Source: an uncultured Thermomicrobiales bacterium (GTDB lineage: Bacteria; Chloroflexota; Chloroflexia; Thermomicrobiales; UBA6265). Taken from it: 33,976 nucleotides of DNA. Of the stretch, positions 1-7,446 are shown one piece after another. The translations under genes and the position numbers were made by a program. Where the stretch lies: positions 1 to 33,976 of the forward strand of contig CADCWL010000069.1 of NCBI GenBank assembly GCA_902806405.1. The letters are read 5' to 3'. Every line of letters begins with the position of its first letter. Positions within the stretch are counted from its first letter, which is position 1. The notes beneath the pieces are model-generated. The model saw only the letters and a list, made by a program, of their open reading frames with translations, made no database searches and had not been told where the DNA came from.

Positions 1-124
1 ATTCCGACGCCTCCGGCGTCGCCGGCAACGGGGCCGGGAGCGACCCCTGCGCCGCCCCGCCGACGGCGGCGACGAGCGACGCGGCGAGGGCAATGGCGGC
101 GGCGTGGATCGGTGGACGGGACAC
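1..124 (-). CDS. Secreted protein, N-terminal part only (runs off left edge)
   Basis: A GTG start is preceded by a good Shine-Dalgarno site (GGGAGGAA, about 8 nt upstream). The 41 visible codons form a textbook Sec signal peptide: a short basic start (SRPPIH), an Ala/Leu/Val-rich core and an Ala-rich cleavage region ending near GGAAQG. A Pro/Ala/Thr-rich stretch follows, as at the mature start of other secreted proteins in this window. The rest lies outside the window, so function cannot be assigned. It is divergent from the methyltransferase gene, with about 160 bp between the starts for both promoters. A lipoprotein is unlikely because no Cys follows the hydrophobic core. Confidence 0.55.
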   Translation of the reverse strand, partial: MSRPPIHAAAIALAASLVAAVGGAAQGSLPAPLPATPEASE

Positions 125-285
125 GGCGGCTTCCTCCCGGGCGACGACCGGCCGCCCCCTCGGCAACCGCGAACCGGGGCCGGGGTCCGCACGCGGCGTG
201 CCCGGCCGGCGGCGCGGCCGTGGTATCGTCCGGCGCCGGGTTTCCGAAACCGGCAAGGACCGTTCCGATCCGGCCGGAGGGGCGG

Positions 286-942
286 ATGACCGACCCGCGC
301 CCGCACTTCGACGCCTGGGCGTCCACCTACGACGCGGACGTCCGCGTCGAGCCGGACGCCTTTCCCTTCGCCGGCTACGACGCCGTCCTCGACGACCTGG
401 TGGAGCTGGTGCGGGGGACGGGCGGGGCGCGCGTGCTGGAGCTCGGTATCGGCACCGGCGCCCTCGCCGCCCGGATCGCGGCGGCGATCCCCGGCGTCGA
501 GCTGTGGGGCGTCGACTTCTCGCCGGCGATGCTGGCGCGGGCGCGGGCCAAGCTGCCGGACGCCCACCTCCTCGAAGCAGACGTCGACCACGACCTCCCG
601 GGGCTGGCGCTGCCCCCCGTCGACACCGTCGTCGCCGCCTACGTGCTGCACGAGCTGCCGGACGACCGCAAGCTCGCCGTCGTCGAGCACCTCCTCGACG
701 ACCGGCTCCCGCCCGGCGGCCTCGTCGCGATCGGCGACATCGCCTTCCCGGACGCGGCAGCCCTGGCGGCGGTGCGGGAGACGTCCGTCGGCTGGGATTC
801 GACGGAGCACTATTTCGTCGCCGACGCGTTCCTGGCGCGGCTGCGGGAGCGGGGCGTCGCCGGCCGCTTCCGCCCGGTGTCGTTCTGCGCGGGCGTCATC
901 TCCCTCCACTCGCTCCACCGCGACGACCCCGACCGACGCTGA
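286..942 (+). CDS. Class I SAM-dependent methyltransferase
   Basis: The 218-residue product has the class I methyltransferase fold. The glycine-rich SAM motif I (LELGIGTG, residues 51-58) is followed by the acidic end of strand 2 (VDFSP, about 76-80), the EADV strand and a motif IV-like region before LHELPDD (about 121-127). The N-terminus (HFDAWASTYDADV) is typical of ubiE/Trans-aconitate-like small-molecule methyltransferases. The substrate cannot be read from sequence. The ATG at 286 is preferred over upstream in-frame codons because GGAGG lies 5 nt upstream and the methyltransferase homology begins there; the 58 codons before it look non-coding. It stands alone and divergent from the secreted-protein gene on the left. 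Confidence 0.85.
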   Translation: MTDPRPHFDAWASTYDADVRVEPDAFPFAGYDAVLDDLVELVRGTGGARVLELGIGTGALAARIAAAIPGVELWGVDFSPAMLARARAKLPDAHLLEADVDHDLPGLALPPVDTVVAAYVLHELPDDRKLAVVEHLLDDRLPPGGLVAIGDIAFPDAAALAAVRETSVGWDSTEHYFVADAFLARLRERGVAGRFRPVSFCAGVISLHSLHRDDPDRR

Positions 943-1057
943 TCGCTCCCCCGCCGTGGATCTGCCGGCGGCCAATGCCTCCCGGGCGCGGGGGGAGCCC
1001 ACCGTTGGAACCGGACCCCGAGCGAGGACCGATCCCCTTCCGCCAGCCCCCCGCGAG

Positions 1058-1390
1058 GTGGCGACGATCGGCCGGTCGAGCGTGGCCCCGGGCGTCTTCC
1101 TGACGATCGCGCCGGGGTCCGGTGCCGCGCCGGTGGGGTTTGGCGACCGGCCGCGCCTCGCCCGCGGGGTCGGCGCCGGCAACCTCGCGATCGGGGCCGC
1201 CCTACCCTTCGGCCGCGGCAGGGCGTACTGGATGGGGGCGCGGGTTGCGGGCAACGCGGGCAACGCCGGCCTCCGCGGCGGTTGGCCCGCGGCACGCCAC
1301 GCCGGGGCCGCGCCCTCGGCCTCCTGGCCGCGATGGGCGGCGTGATCCCGGTCGACCTCCGGGTCGTCCGTCGATTGCGGTCGGTTGCCG
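1058..1390 (+). pseudogene. Relic of a small membrane protein, frameshifted
   Basis: Between the two methyltransferase genes there is about 600 bp with no intact convincing gene. One frame gives a plausible stretch (GVGAGNLAIGAALPFGRGRA, then ARVAGNAGNAGLR). It loses sense near position 1300, where another frame continues with GRALGLLAAMGGVIPVDLR. Together they read like a small multi-pass membrane protein of the DUF4267 type, with alternating Ala/Gly/Leu helices and RGRA-like loops. The switch of frame suggests a decayed gene. The rest of the 943-1557 interval shows nothing I can support. This is a weak call based on amino-acid texture only. Confidence 0.3.
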
Positions 1391-1557
1391 ACACGGCGGC
1401 GTCCATGGGGGGTAGGCGGGCGAGCCGGACGGACACGGTGCCGGGAGGGCCGGGAACCGCCGCGCTCCGTCGCGACCGACCAGTGCCCCCGCCCTTAGCC
1501 GGTGCCGTATCTTTGGGGCATCGTGGCGGGGTCGGGAGGATCGCGGGGAAGGGCGGC

Positions 1558-2982
1558 GTGGTCGGGGAGATCCGTCTCGGCGACAACCTGCCGATCCTGC
1601 GGGGCCTGCCGGACGGGAGCGTCGACCTCGTCTACACCGACCCCCCGTTCAACACCGGCACGACGCAGCGCCGGACGCGGCTGAAGACGACCGCCGCCGC
1701 CGACGGCGACCGCGTCGGGTTCGGCGGCCGACGCTACGGGACGGTCGCCGTCGGCAGCCTCGGCTTCGCCGACCTCTTCGACGACTACCTCGCCTTCCTC
1801 GAGCCCCGCCTGCGGGAGCTCCATCGCGTCCTGGCGCCGCACGGCACCCTCTACCTCCACCTCGACCAGCGGGAGGTCCACTACGCGAAGGTGCTGCTCG
1901 ACGCCATCTTCGGCCGCGACCGCTTCCTGAACGAGATCGTCTGGGCCTACGACTACGGCGGCCGCTCCCAGCGGCGCTGGCCGGCCAAGCACGACACGAT
2001 CCTCGTCTACGTCAAGGACCCGGCGCGCTACGTCTTCGATCGGGACGCGGTCGACCGGATCCCCTACATGGCGCCGGGCCTCGTTGGACCGGAGAAGGCG
2101 GCCCGCGGCAAGCTGCCGACCGACGTCTGGTGGCAGACGATCGTCCCCACCGGCGGCGCGGAGCGGACCGGCTACCCGACCCAGAAGCCGGTCGCGATCG
2201 TCCGCCGCATCGTCGCCGCCTCCTCCCGCCCCGGCGGGGTCGTCCTCGACTGCTTCGCCGGCAGCGGGACGACGGGCGCGGCCTGCCTCGCGCTCGGCCG
2301 CCGCTTTCTCCTGATCGACGACAACCCGCAGGCGCTGCGGGTGATGGCCCGCCGCTTCGCCGGCGTCGCCGACATCGCCTGGAGGGGATTCGACCCCGGC
2401 CCGGGAGCAAGCGACCCGGCCGACGCTACTTACCCATTGCAACCCGCTTCCGATATGTTAGGATCGAACCCGAGCGACGCGGACGGAGCGTCCGCGCGAC
2501 CGGAGCAACCGGTCCCCACCGCGGGACCACGGGAGGACACGATGAGCAGCACGAGCACGCAGCCAGATATCGACGACGTGGAGGTCGGGGCGGAGATCCC
2601 GGAGGGGTACCGCGACCTCCTCGAGTCGAAGGCGCTCGCCCACGTCGCCACGATCGGCCCGGACGGGGCGCCGCAGAACAACCCGGTCTGGTTCGGGACA
2701 CAAGGTGACCGCATCGTGTTCAGCCAGACGACGCAGCGGCAGAAGTATCGCAATCTCCAGCGCGATCCCCGGATTGCCCTCTCGATCGTCGACCCCACCA
2801 ACGACTACCGCTACCTGGAGATCCGGGGGGTGGTTGAGCGGATCGACCCCGACCCGGACAACGCCTTCATCAACGCCATGGCCAAGAAGTACCTCGACCA
2901 GGACGTCTACCCCTTTCACCAGCCGGGCGACGAGCGCGTGGTGGTGGTCGTCCGGCCGGAGCACACTTCGCAGATGGGGTAG
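1558..2982 (+). CDS. Beta-class DNA (adenine/cytosine-N) methyltransferase, open into PPOX domain
   Basis: Residues 1-275 form a site-specific DNA amino-methyltransferase. Catalytic motif IV DPPF is at residues 28-31 (context YTDPPFNTG). A TGYPTQKP segment is at about 204-211 and the SAM motif FAGSGTT at 233-239. Motif IV preceding motif I is the beta-class order, seen in N6-adenine or N4-cytosine enzymes. No restriction endonuclease lies nearby, so it looks like an orphan. The GTG start has GGGGAAGGG just upstream and sits directly before the conserved IRLGDN. There is no stop codon after the domain: the frame runs through about 50 low-complexity residues into the downstream PPOX gene, giving a potential 474-residue fusion. 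Whether the fusion is made is unknown; the downstream gene has its own ribosome-binding site. Confidence 0.8.
   Translation: MVGEIRLGDNLPILRGLPDGSVDLVYTDPPFNTGTTQRRTRLKTTAAADGDRVGFGGRRYGTVAVGSLGFADLFDDYLAFLEPRLRELHRVLAPHGTLYLHLDQREVHYAKVLLDAIFGRDRFLNEIVWAYDYGGRSQRRWPAKHDTILVYVKDPARYVFDRDAVDRIPYMAPGLVGPEKAARGKLPTDVWWQTIVPTGGAERTGYPTQKPVAIVRRIVAASSRPGGVVLDCFAGSGTTGAACLALGRRFLLIDDNPQALRVMARRFAGVADIAWRGFDPGPGASDPADATYPLQPASDMLGSNPSDADGASARPEQPVPTAGPREDTMSSTSTQPDIDDVEVGAEIPEGYRDLLESKALAHVATIGPDGAPQNNPVWFGTQGDRIVFSQTTQRQKYRNLQRDPRIALSIVDPTNDYRYLEIRGVVERIDPDPDNAFINAMAKKYLDQDVYPFHQPGDERVVVVVRPEHTSQMG
2430..2459 (+). promoter_or_regulatory. Candidate promoter for the PPOX gene
   Basis: A local drop in G+C contains TATGTT (2454-2459) as a possible -10 element. 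A poor -35-like TTACCC lies 18 nt upstream. It lies about 80 nt before the PPOX ATG, inside the linker of the methyltransferase frame. This fits independent transcription of the second gene but is only a motif match. Confidence 0.3.
2542..2982 (+). CDS. PPOX-class (pyridoxamine 5'-phosphate oxidase-like) FMN/F420-binding protein
   Basis: The 146-residue product has the split-barrel fold of the PPOX superfamily. An N-terminal helix (EIPEGYRDLLESKALAHVAT) leads into GPDGAPQNNPVWFG, the usual strand-turn-strand of this family. RQKYRNLQRDPRIALSIVDP and YRYLEIRGVVE follow, ending with a C-terminal strand. Family members bind FMN or F420 and reduce or oxidise small substrates; the substrate is not predictable. 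GGGAGG lies 5 nt before the ATG, so it can be translated on its own, although it is in frame with the upstream methyltransferase with no stop between. A strong hairpin follows the stop codon. Confidence 0.85.
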   Translation: MSSTSTQPDIDDVEVGAEIPEGYRDLLESKALAHVATIGPDGAPQNNPVWFGTQGDRIVFSQTTQRQKYRNLQRDPRIALSIVDPTNDYRYLEIRGVVERIDPDPDNAFINAMAKKYLDQDVYPFHQPGDERVVVVVRPEHTSQMG

Positions 2983-3018
2983 CGTCCGAGGCCATCGAAG
3001 GACGCACAAAGAGCGGGT

Positions 3019-3046
3019 GAGGGGGAACCGGATTCGGTTCCCCCTC
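3019..3046 (+). terminator. Perfect 12-bp hairpin after the PPOX gene
   Basis: GAGGGGGAACCG and CGGTTCCCCCTC form a perfect 12-bp stem around the tetraloop GATT, 37 nt after the stop codon. There is no U-tract, as is common for hairpins in GC-rich genomes. The following 150 bp up to the insertion sequence hold no recognisable gene. Confidence 0.65.
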
Positions 3047-3194
3047 TGGCCGATGGGTATCCTATTGTTGGGCGGGTGACAAAACGGCCCGGGGTGTTTC
3101 GACGTTATCGACAGTCGTCGTTCACACGCGGGGAACGTCGGGTTCCCTCCGGCGGTCCTGACGTTCCACCCTTGCCGAGAGCGCTTTCACCCTA

Positions 3195-3210
3195 GAACCT
3201 GTTATGGACT
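3195..3210 (+). repeat. Left terminal inverted repeat of the IS
   Basis: GAACCTGTTATGGACT matches the reverse complement of the right end at 14 of 16 positions. The transposase stop codon lies inside this repeat. Confidence 0.85.
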
Positions 3211-4035
3211 GTCGGCGACGACGGTGACGAGGCGCTGGAGCATCAGGCACGCGAAGGCGAGGAAAGGCAGGCCGTCAACCGTCCCCGGCGGGCGTTCGTA
3301 GTCGCGCGCCAGGCGGCGGAAGCGGGCGGCCCGGGCGAAGGAGCGCTCGACGACCCAGCGGCGGGGCAGCAGGACGAACCCGCGCTTGGCCCCGTCCAGC
3401 TTGACCGCCTCCAGGCGGATGCCGCGCGCCGCGGCGTCCGCCCTCGCCCGCTCGCCGGCGTAGCCCTGGTCCACCCACGCCCCCTCCACCGCCGCCCCGG
3501 CCGCCCCCTGCACCGCGTCGACGAGGCCCGCGACCGACGCCCGGTCCCGGGCGTTGGCCGGCCCCACCACCAGCGCCAGCAGGTGGCCGAGCGTGTCGAC
3601 CGCGGCGTGCGTCTTGGTCCCCTTGCGCCGCTTGCGCCCGTCCCAGCCGGCGCGGGCGCCGCTCCCGGGGGTGCTCTGCACCGTCCGGCTGTCGAGCACC
3701 GCCGCCGTCCGGTCGTCGGCGCGCCCCGCCGCCCCGGGCGACAGGGCGCGCCGGTCGCGGACCATCACCCCGAAGCACCCGGCGTCGATCCGGCGCCGGG
3801 TCCGCTGGGAGACGGCCCGCCGCGGCGGCAGGCCGTGCGGCAGGGAGCGCCGGGGCGCGCCGGCTCGCACGATCCACCGCAGGGCATCGAACACCTCCTG
3901 CGGGTCGTGGGCGCTCTGCGGGGCGTCGGGGCGCATCGGCGTCGGGGAGGGGGCCGCGAAGGCCCACCCGTCGCCGGAGACGTCGGGTACGGACTGCGGG
4001 GTCGGCTTTCCGTCCCCCAAGCGTACCAAGCCCAT
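3202..4035 (-). CDS. IS5-family DDE transposase
   Basis: A 277-residue transposase that cuts and rejoins the element's ends. The N-terminal part (VSGDGWAFAAP, then DALRWIVRAGAP and LPHGLPP) corresponds to the DUF4096 region of IS5 transposases. The catalytic DDE set is visible: Asp in LDSRTVQ, Asp in WVDQGYAGE, and Glu in RRWVVERSF followed by RRLARDYE (the Y-(2)-R-(3)-E type signature). The length is normal and all catalytic residues are present, so it may be active. Several Trp positions usual in the N-terminal half appear as Arg. The ATG overlaps the right inverted repeat, which is normal for this group. Confidence 0.92.
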   Translation of the reverse strand: MGLVRLGDGKPTPQSVPDVSGDGWAFAAPSPTPMRPDAPQSAHDPQEVFDALRWIVRAGAPRRSLPHGLPPRRAVSQRTRRRIDAGCFGVMVRDRRALSPGAAGRADDRTAAVLDSRTVQSTPGSGARAGWDGRKRRKGTKTHAAVDTLGHLLALVVGPANARDRASVAGLVDAVQGAAGAAVEGAWVDQGYAGERARADAAARGIRLEAVKLDGAKRGFVLLPRRWVVERSFARAARFRRLARDYERPPGTVDGLPFLAFACLMLQRLVTVVADSP

Positions 4036-4044
4036 AACAGGCTC
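4029..4044 (-). repeat. Right terminal inverted repeat of the IS
   Basis: Read on the minus strand it begins GAGCCTGTTATGGGCT, the partner of the left repeat. It contains the transposase start codon, and its outermost base completes the TAG stop of the neighbouring gene. Confidence 0.85.
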
Positions 4045-4991
4045 TAGGCCGCTCCCGCGTCTATGTCCTTGCGGACGACAACCCGCAGGGCGTCGAGCAC
4101 CCGATCCTCATCGGCGTGCAGGAGTTGCCCCTTGTAGACGGCGTCCGTCGGCGTGGTGAAGTGGATCTGGGTGACTCCGCCGGCCACGATCGGGGTCGAC
4201 GTCACGAGGTCGCCAATGCGGAGCCGGTAGGCGAGGTCGTCGCCGTTGGCGACGCGCAGGGTCGTCGTCCCGCCCTCCCGCAGCACGAGCTCCTCGGCGC
4301 CGAAGACGGAGCCCGCGACCGCGAGCGCCACATCCTGGTTGGTGGCCGCCGAGACATCGACACCACCCGCGGCAGGCACCGCTTCGCCCGACCGGACAAC
4401 CGCCGCGGTAGCGGCGTCCTCGCGGAGGCCGGACGCGAGAAAGAGCGAAACGGTGGTCGTGCCGTCCCGGTTGTCGTGCAGCCAGGCGGTGCCGACGTAG
4501 GCGGACCCGTTCCGTTCCTGCAGACCGAAGACGAGATCGTCGCCCGTGCGGTAGCCGCCGACCGCGCCGCACGCGATCTGCGTCTCGGCCTCGGCGCCCT
4601 CCATGCCGCGGTAGGCGGTCACGGCGTGGGGAGTGTCGAGGAGCTGGTCGAGCGTCGCCGTTATCGCGGTCACGCCGACCGCCGCCGGGTTGACACCCGC
4701 GGTCGGGAAGAGGGCGGCCTCGACCGCGGCCGGCGTGGTCCCGGGGCGGACCTCCGGCCCAACCGGAACCGGCAGGCCGTAGCCCGCCTCGTCCAAGGGG
4801 AAGGCGATGTCGCCGAGGTCGCCGCAGGTGCCGGCGTGGACATGCGCGGGGATGATAGTTCTCGGGTCGAAGACGGCTGCGGGCGAGGCCTCTTGCTCTT
4901 GGGCGAGCGCCGAGGCCCCGCCGGTGATGGCGAGCCCGAGCGCCGCCACCGATGCGGCCATTGTGACGAGGCGGTTCCTTGACTGTCGCAT
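4044..4991 (-). CDS. Secreted two-Cys family protein with cupredoxin-like C-terminal domain
   Basis: The 315-residue exported protein has a clear signal peptide (MRQSRNRLVTMAASVAALGL, Ala-rich cleavage region ALAQ). The mature part opens with IIPAHVHAGTCGDLGDIAFP, then a second conserved Cys (QIACGAVGG). A strand-rich stretch (DDLVFGLQERNGSAYVGTAW, TTTVSLFL) is shared with other secreted proteins here. The last 90 residues (TTTLRVANGDDLAYRLRIGD, then GQLLHAD) resemble a cupredoxin-like beta-sandwich, without an evident type 1 copper site. No enzymatic function is recognised. AAGGAG lies 6 nt upstream of the ATG. The IS is inserted exactly at its TAG stop without changing the product. The HtrA-like protease gene lies just upstream. 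Confidence 0.75.
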   Translation of the reverse strand: MRQSRNRLVTMAASVAALGLAITGGASALAQEQEASPAAVFDPRTIIPAHVHAGTCGDLGDIAFPLDEAGYGLPVPVGPEVRPGTTPAAVEAALFPTAGVNPAAVGVTAITATLDQLLDTPHAVTAYRGMEGAEAETQIACGAVGGYRTGDDLVFGLQERNGSAYVGTAWLHDNRDGTTTVSLFLASGLREDAATAAVVRSGEAVPAAGGVDVSAATNQDVALAVAGSVFGAEELVLREGGTTTLRVANGDDLAYRLRIGDLVTSTPIVAGGVTQIHFTTPTDAVYKGQLLHADEDRVLDALRVVVRKDIDAGAA

Positions 4992-5007
4992 TCTGACTCC
5001 TTCGCCC

Positions 5008-5064
5008 TCGCCCCGTCGCGGGGCGTCGATCGCTCGATCCGGCGTGTTCGTCGCGACGGGGCGA
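5008..5064 (-). other. Overlapping alternative hairpins between htrA-like gene and secreted gene
   Basis: The 13-mer at 5008-5020 (TCGCCCCGTCGCG) can pair with its perfect complement at 5052-5064, or through CGCCCCG with CGGGGCG at 5019-5025. The two pairings exclude each other. On the minus transcript the structure lies between the protease stop and the next ribosome-binding site. It may be a terminator with readthrough or an attenuator-like switch; no leader peptide is seen. Confidence 0.4.
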
Positions 5065-5101
5065 CCCGACGCGGGTGGGGGCCGACGATGGGCCGCCGCG
5101 G

Positions 5102-6187
5102 TCAGCTCGGCGGCCGCTCCCCGAGCGTGACGTCCAGCTCCGTCTGCTCGTCGCCGCGCTGGATGGCCGCCTCGACGGTATCGCCCGGGGCGTAGGCAAA
5201 GAGGAACTCGGCCAGCGGGTTGGCGCGGTCGATGGCTGTGCCGTCGAGGGCGACGACCACGTCGCCCGGCTCGATCCCGGCCTCCGCCGCCGGGGAGCCG
5301 GCCGCCACGTCGGTGACGAGGACGCCCCCGTCGACGGCGAGGTCGAAGCGCGCGGCCAGCTCGTCGGTGACCGGCAGCGTGGTGATGCCAAGGTACGGGT
5401 AGGAGACCGCGCCGTCGGCGATCAGTTGGTCGGCGATCTTCTCGGCGGTGTCGCTCGGGATGGCGAAAAAGAGCCCCTGGATCGGCCCCCGCTCCGGGAT
5501 CTGGTTGATGCCCAGCGTGTTGACGCCGACCACCTCCCCGGCCAGGTTGAAGAGCGGCCCGCCGGAGTTGCCGGGGTTGATCGCGGCGTCGTGCTGGATC
5601 AGGTTGGTGTAGTAGGTGGCCGCGCCGGGCGCGTCGGGGAAGGCACGCCCCACGGCGCTGACGATGCCCTGCGTGACCGTGTTCGTGAAGGCGCCGAGGG
5701 GCGAACCGATCGCCAGTACCGGCTGACCGGGGGCCAGGGCGTCCGAGTCGCCGAACGGCGCAACCGCCGGCATCTCGCCATGGACCCGAACGACCGCCAG
5801 GTCGCTGGTCTCGTCGGACCCGACCAGCGTCGCCGGCCGCTCCTCGCCGTCGGCGAACACGACGCTGAACTCCTCGCCGCCGTCGACGACGTGCCAGTTG
5901 GTGACGATATGCCCGTCCTCGTCGACCACGAAGCCGGTGCCGCTGCCGGCCGGTTGCGGCTCGGCGGCGGCCGGACCAAAGAGGTCCGGCGTCCGCTGCT
6001 CGTTGATCACGGTGACGACCGAGGGGCTGACCTGTTCGACCACCGCGGCTGCCGTCTCGCGTTCGGTTGGGACGGGCGCGGTCTGCGCCGCATAAACGAT
6101 ATCGGCGCTCTCCGGCTTCGCCGTGACCGCGAGGCCCGAGGTGGCCACGACGGCGAGCGCCATCAGCGATCGGTTGATCCCTGTCAC
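5102..6187 (-). CDS. HtrA/DegP-like trypsin-fold serine protease with PDZ domain
   Basis: A 361-residue exported protease for envelope protein quality control. The N-terminal hydrophobic segment (SLMALAVVATSGLAV) is a signal peptide or anchor. The chymotrypsin fold carries the full triad: His99 (TNWHVVDGG), Asp129 (TSDLAVVRV) and Ser208 (INPGNSGGPLF). A PDZ domain spans about residues 255-355 (YLGITTL, then GSPAAEAGIEPGDVV with the carboxylate-binding loop). The GTG start is chosen because a perfect AGGAGGT lies 9 nt upstream; an in-frame ATG 24 codons earlier has no such site. It follows the PRC-barrel operon but a hairpin separates them, so it probably has its own promoter. HtrA proteins usually act as trimers or larger assemblies outside the membrane. 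Confidence 0.92.
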   Translation of the reverse strand: MTGINRSLMALAVVATSGLAVTAKPESADIVYAAQTAPVPTERETAAAVVEQVSPSVVTVINEQRTPDLFGPAAAEPQPAGSGTGFVVDEDGHIVTNWHVVDGGEEFSVVFADGEERPATLVGSDETSDLAVVRVHGEMPAVAPFGDSDALAPGQPVLAIGSPLGAFTNTVTQGIVSAVGRAFPDAPGAATYYTNLIQHDAAINPGNSGGPLFNLAGEVVGVNTLGINQIPERGPIQGLFFAIPSDTAEKIADQLIADGAVSYPYLGITTLPVTDELAARFDLAVDGGVLVTDVAAGSPAAEAGIEPGDVVVALDGTAIDRANPLAEFLFAYAPGDTVEAAIQRGDEQTELDVTLGERPPS

Positions 6188-6253
6188 CTCGATTCGACCT
6201 CCTGCTTCCCAAATTTGTCGGATGCGCCGCGCCCGACGCGTGGTGGGCAGCCC

Positions 6254-6285
6254 CGCCAACGGACCGGCGCCCCGATCCGTTGGCG
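6254..6285 (-). terminator. Hairpin terminator after the PRC-barrel operon
   Basis: CGCCAACGGA and TCCGTTGGCG form a perfect 10-bp stem with a 12-nt loop, 15 nt beyond the stop of the last PRC-barrel gene in the minus direction. No U-tract. It would separate the array-A transcript from the protease gene. Confidence 0.55.
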
Positions 6286-6299
6286 CCGTCGGCGCTCGC

Positions 6300-6896
6300 T
6301 CACAGCCGGTCGTCGAGGACGCGGTCCTTGGCGACGGTCAGGATCACGGCATCGCCGGAGACGCGACCGATCAGGTCGGCGGTGAGGTAGCGGTCGGTGT
6401 CGAACCAGCCCTTGACGTCGATCCTGACGTAGCCGAAACGGAGGAGGCGGCTGCGCAGCGGTTCGGGCACGTCCGGCTCGGCGTCGGCGCCGAAGAGGCC
6501 CGGCTCGGCGAGCATGTCCGCGCCGACCGTGGCGGCCCCGGGGTCGCCCATCTTGACGTCGTCGACCGTGCCGAGCTCCTCGCCGCTGGCGTCAACGACT
6601 CGCATCCCGGGGCGCACCGCGTTGATGATGCCGGTCATCGGCGAGGGCGACGCCGTGTTGTCGGACGTCATCGCGGGGATCGGCCCGGCGTTGGCGGCGC
6701 CGCGCGCGGCGCCGGTGGCCGATCCCGGGGTCACGACGTGGGTCACCCGCGTGCGCCCGATGGCCTCTCCGTGCTGGGCGGGGGCCCCGGCCAGGATGGG
6801 CGCGTCGACGATGAGGTGCTCCCCACGCCTAACGCCCTCGATCGCGCCGGCCGTGGTGTCCCGCTCGTGGTTGCGCTTCCGATTCCTCTGGTTCAT
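6300..6896 (-). CDS. PRC-barrel domain protein (198 aa)
   Basis: The N-terminal 85 residues are polar and probably flexible. The remainder reads as a PRC-barrel-like beta domain: VRPGMRVVDASGEELGTVDD, then LLRFGYVRIDVKGWFDTDRY and a final strand pair (GDAVILTVAKDRVLDD). PRC-barrel proteins of this kind are cytoplasmic stress-associated proteins in many soil bacteria; the molecular role is not established. AGGAGG lies upstream of the ATG. Only 30 bp separate it from the upstream PRC-barrel gene, so both are likely co-transcribed from the array-A promoter. A partial copy of its C-terminal segment exists behind array D, at 24351. Confidence 0.75.
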   Translation of the reverse strand: MNQRNRKRNHERDTTAGAIEGVRRGEHLIVDAPILAGAPAQHGEAIGRTRVTHVVTPGSATGAARGAANAGPIPAMTSDNTASPSPMTGIINAVRPGMRVVDASGEELGTVDDVKMGDPGAATVGADMLAEPGLFGADAEPDVPEPLRSRLLRFGYVRIDVKGWFDTDRYLTADLIGRVSGDAVILTVAKDRVLDDRL

Positions 6897-6926
6897 CGGT
6901 GGCCTCCTCTCTCGTTGCGATGCCCG

Positions 6927-7355
6927 CTACCGGTAGTACGGGTAGGCCGGGTAGACGTAGCCGGGGGCCCAAAAGGGCGCGTAGCCGTAGTAGCCGTAGA
7001 GGCCGGCGTAGTCGTTTGTGTCCGGCACGATGTTCGGATCGTAGGCGGGGGCGCCAACCACCCGCTCGCGCGTCTGGTCGACGTGGACGTGGTTCTCGTC
7101 GAGCCGGGTGACGGCGTCGACCGGGATCAGGAAGAGGCGCTCGCCGAGACCGAGGAAACCGCCGGCCGCGACCCGCAGGAAGCGCACCTTCGACTCGGCC
7201 TCGTCGAGCATCAGCGCGTCGACCGTCCCGATCTCCTCGCCGGTGCGGTCGACGACCGTTCGACCGCGGACGTCAATCGCCGCATCGGCGAGCGTCATGT
7301 CCGAATCGGCGAGCGCCTTCAGCTTGACCGGCGCACCCGTCGCCTTCGCTACCAT
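6927..7355 (-). CDS. PRC-barrel domain protein with Tyr-rich tail (142 aa)
   Basis: First gene of the array-A operon. Residues about 20-95 form a PRC-barrel (DVRGRTVVDRTGEEIGTVDA, VRFLRVAAGG, LFLIPVDAVTRLDENHVHVD). The C-terminal 30 residues are rich in Tyr/Gly/Pro (GLYGYYGYAPFWAPGYVYPA), a pattern seen in surface-exposed or self-associating tails. There is no signal peptide, so it is probably cytoplasmic. AAGGAGA lies upstream of the ATG and the 5' untranslated region from the predicted start is about 85 nt. The function is unknown beyond the domain; regulation by array A is inferred from position and spacing. Confidence 0.78.
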   Translation of the reverse strand: MVAKATGAPVKLKALADSDMTLADAAIDVRGRTVVDRTGEEIGTVDALMLDEAESKVRFLRVAAGGFLGLGERLFLIPVDAVTRLDENHVHVDQTRERVVGAPAYDPNIVPDTNDYAGLYGYYGYAPFWAPGYVYPAYPYYR

Positions 7356-7446
7356 GGCGATCTCCTTTCGATTCTCGCCGGTGGTCGGACTTGGGGCGGC
7401 AACATCGGCGCCGCCCGGCGCACCACAGCGGTCACGCCCACGTCCT

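Larger units (their letters stand above)
3195..4044 (-). mobile_element. IS5-family insertion sequence, 850 bp, apparently complete
   Basis: Imperfect 16-bp terminal inverted repeats (14 of 16 match; core CCTGTTATGG) bound a single transposase gene whose start and stop lie inside or next to the repeats. TA dinucleotides flank both ends (3193-3194 and 4045-4046), consistent with a 2-bp TA target duplication inside a CCTAGG site. Size, repeats and one DDE transposase fit the IS427-like part of the IS5 family. The element sits at the stop codon of the secreted-protein gene to its right: the terminal C of the element restores TAG, so that gene is not truncated. Confidence 0.88.

Noticed and set aside
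2012-2410. Long open frames opposite and offset within the DNA methyltransferase gene
   Set aside because: Arg/Pro/Gly-rich text without domains; the methyltransferase motifs define the true frame.
3102-3140. Single GTTCAC-like words elsewhere (for example near 3120, 16987, 30001, 31755)
   Set aside because: Isolated units without the 0/12/22/34/44/54 pattern or the 10-nt-to-TAnnnT relation; expected by chance.
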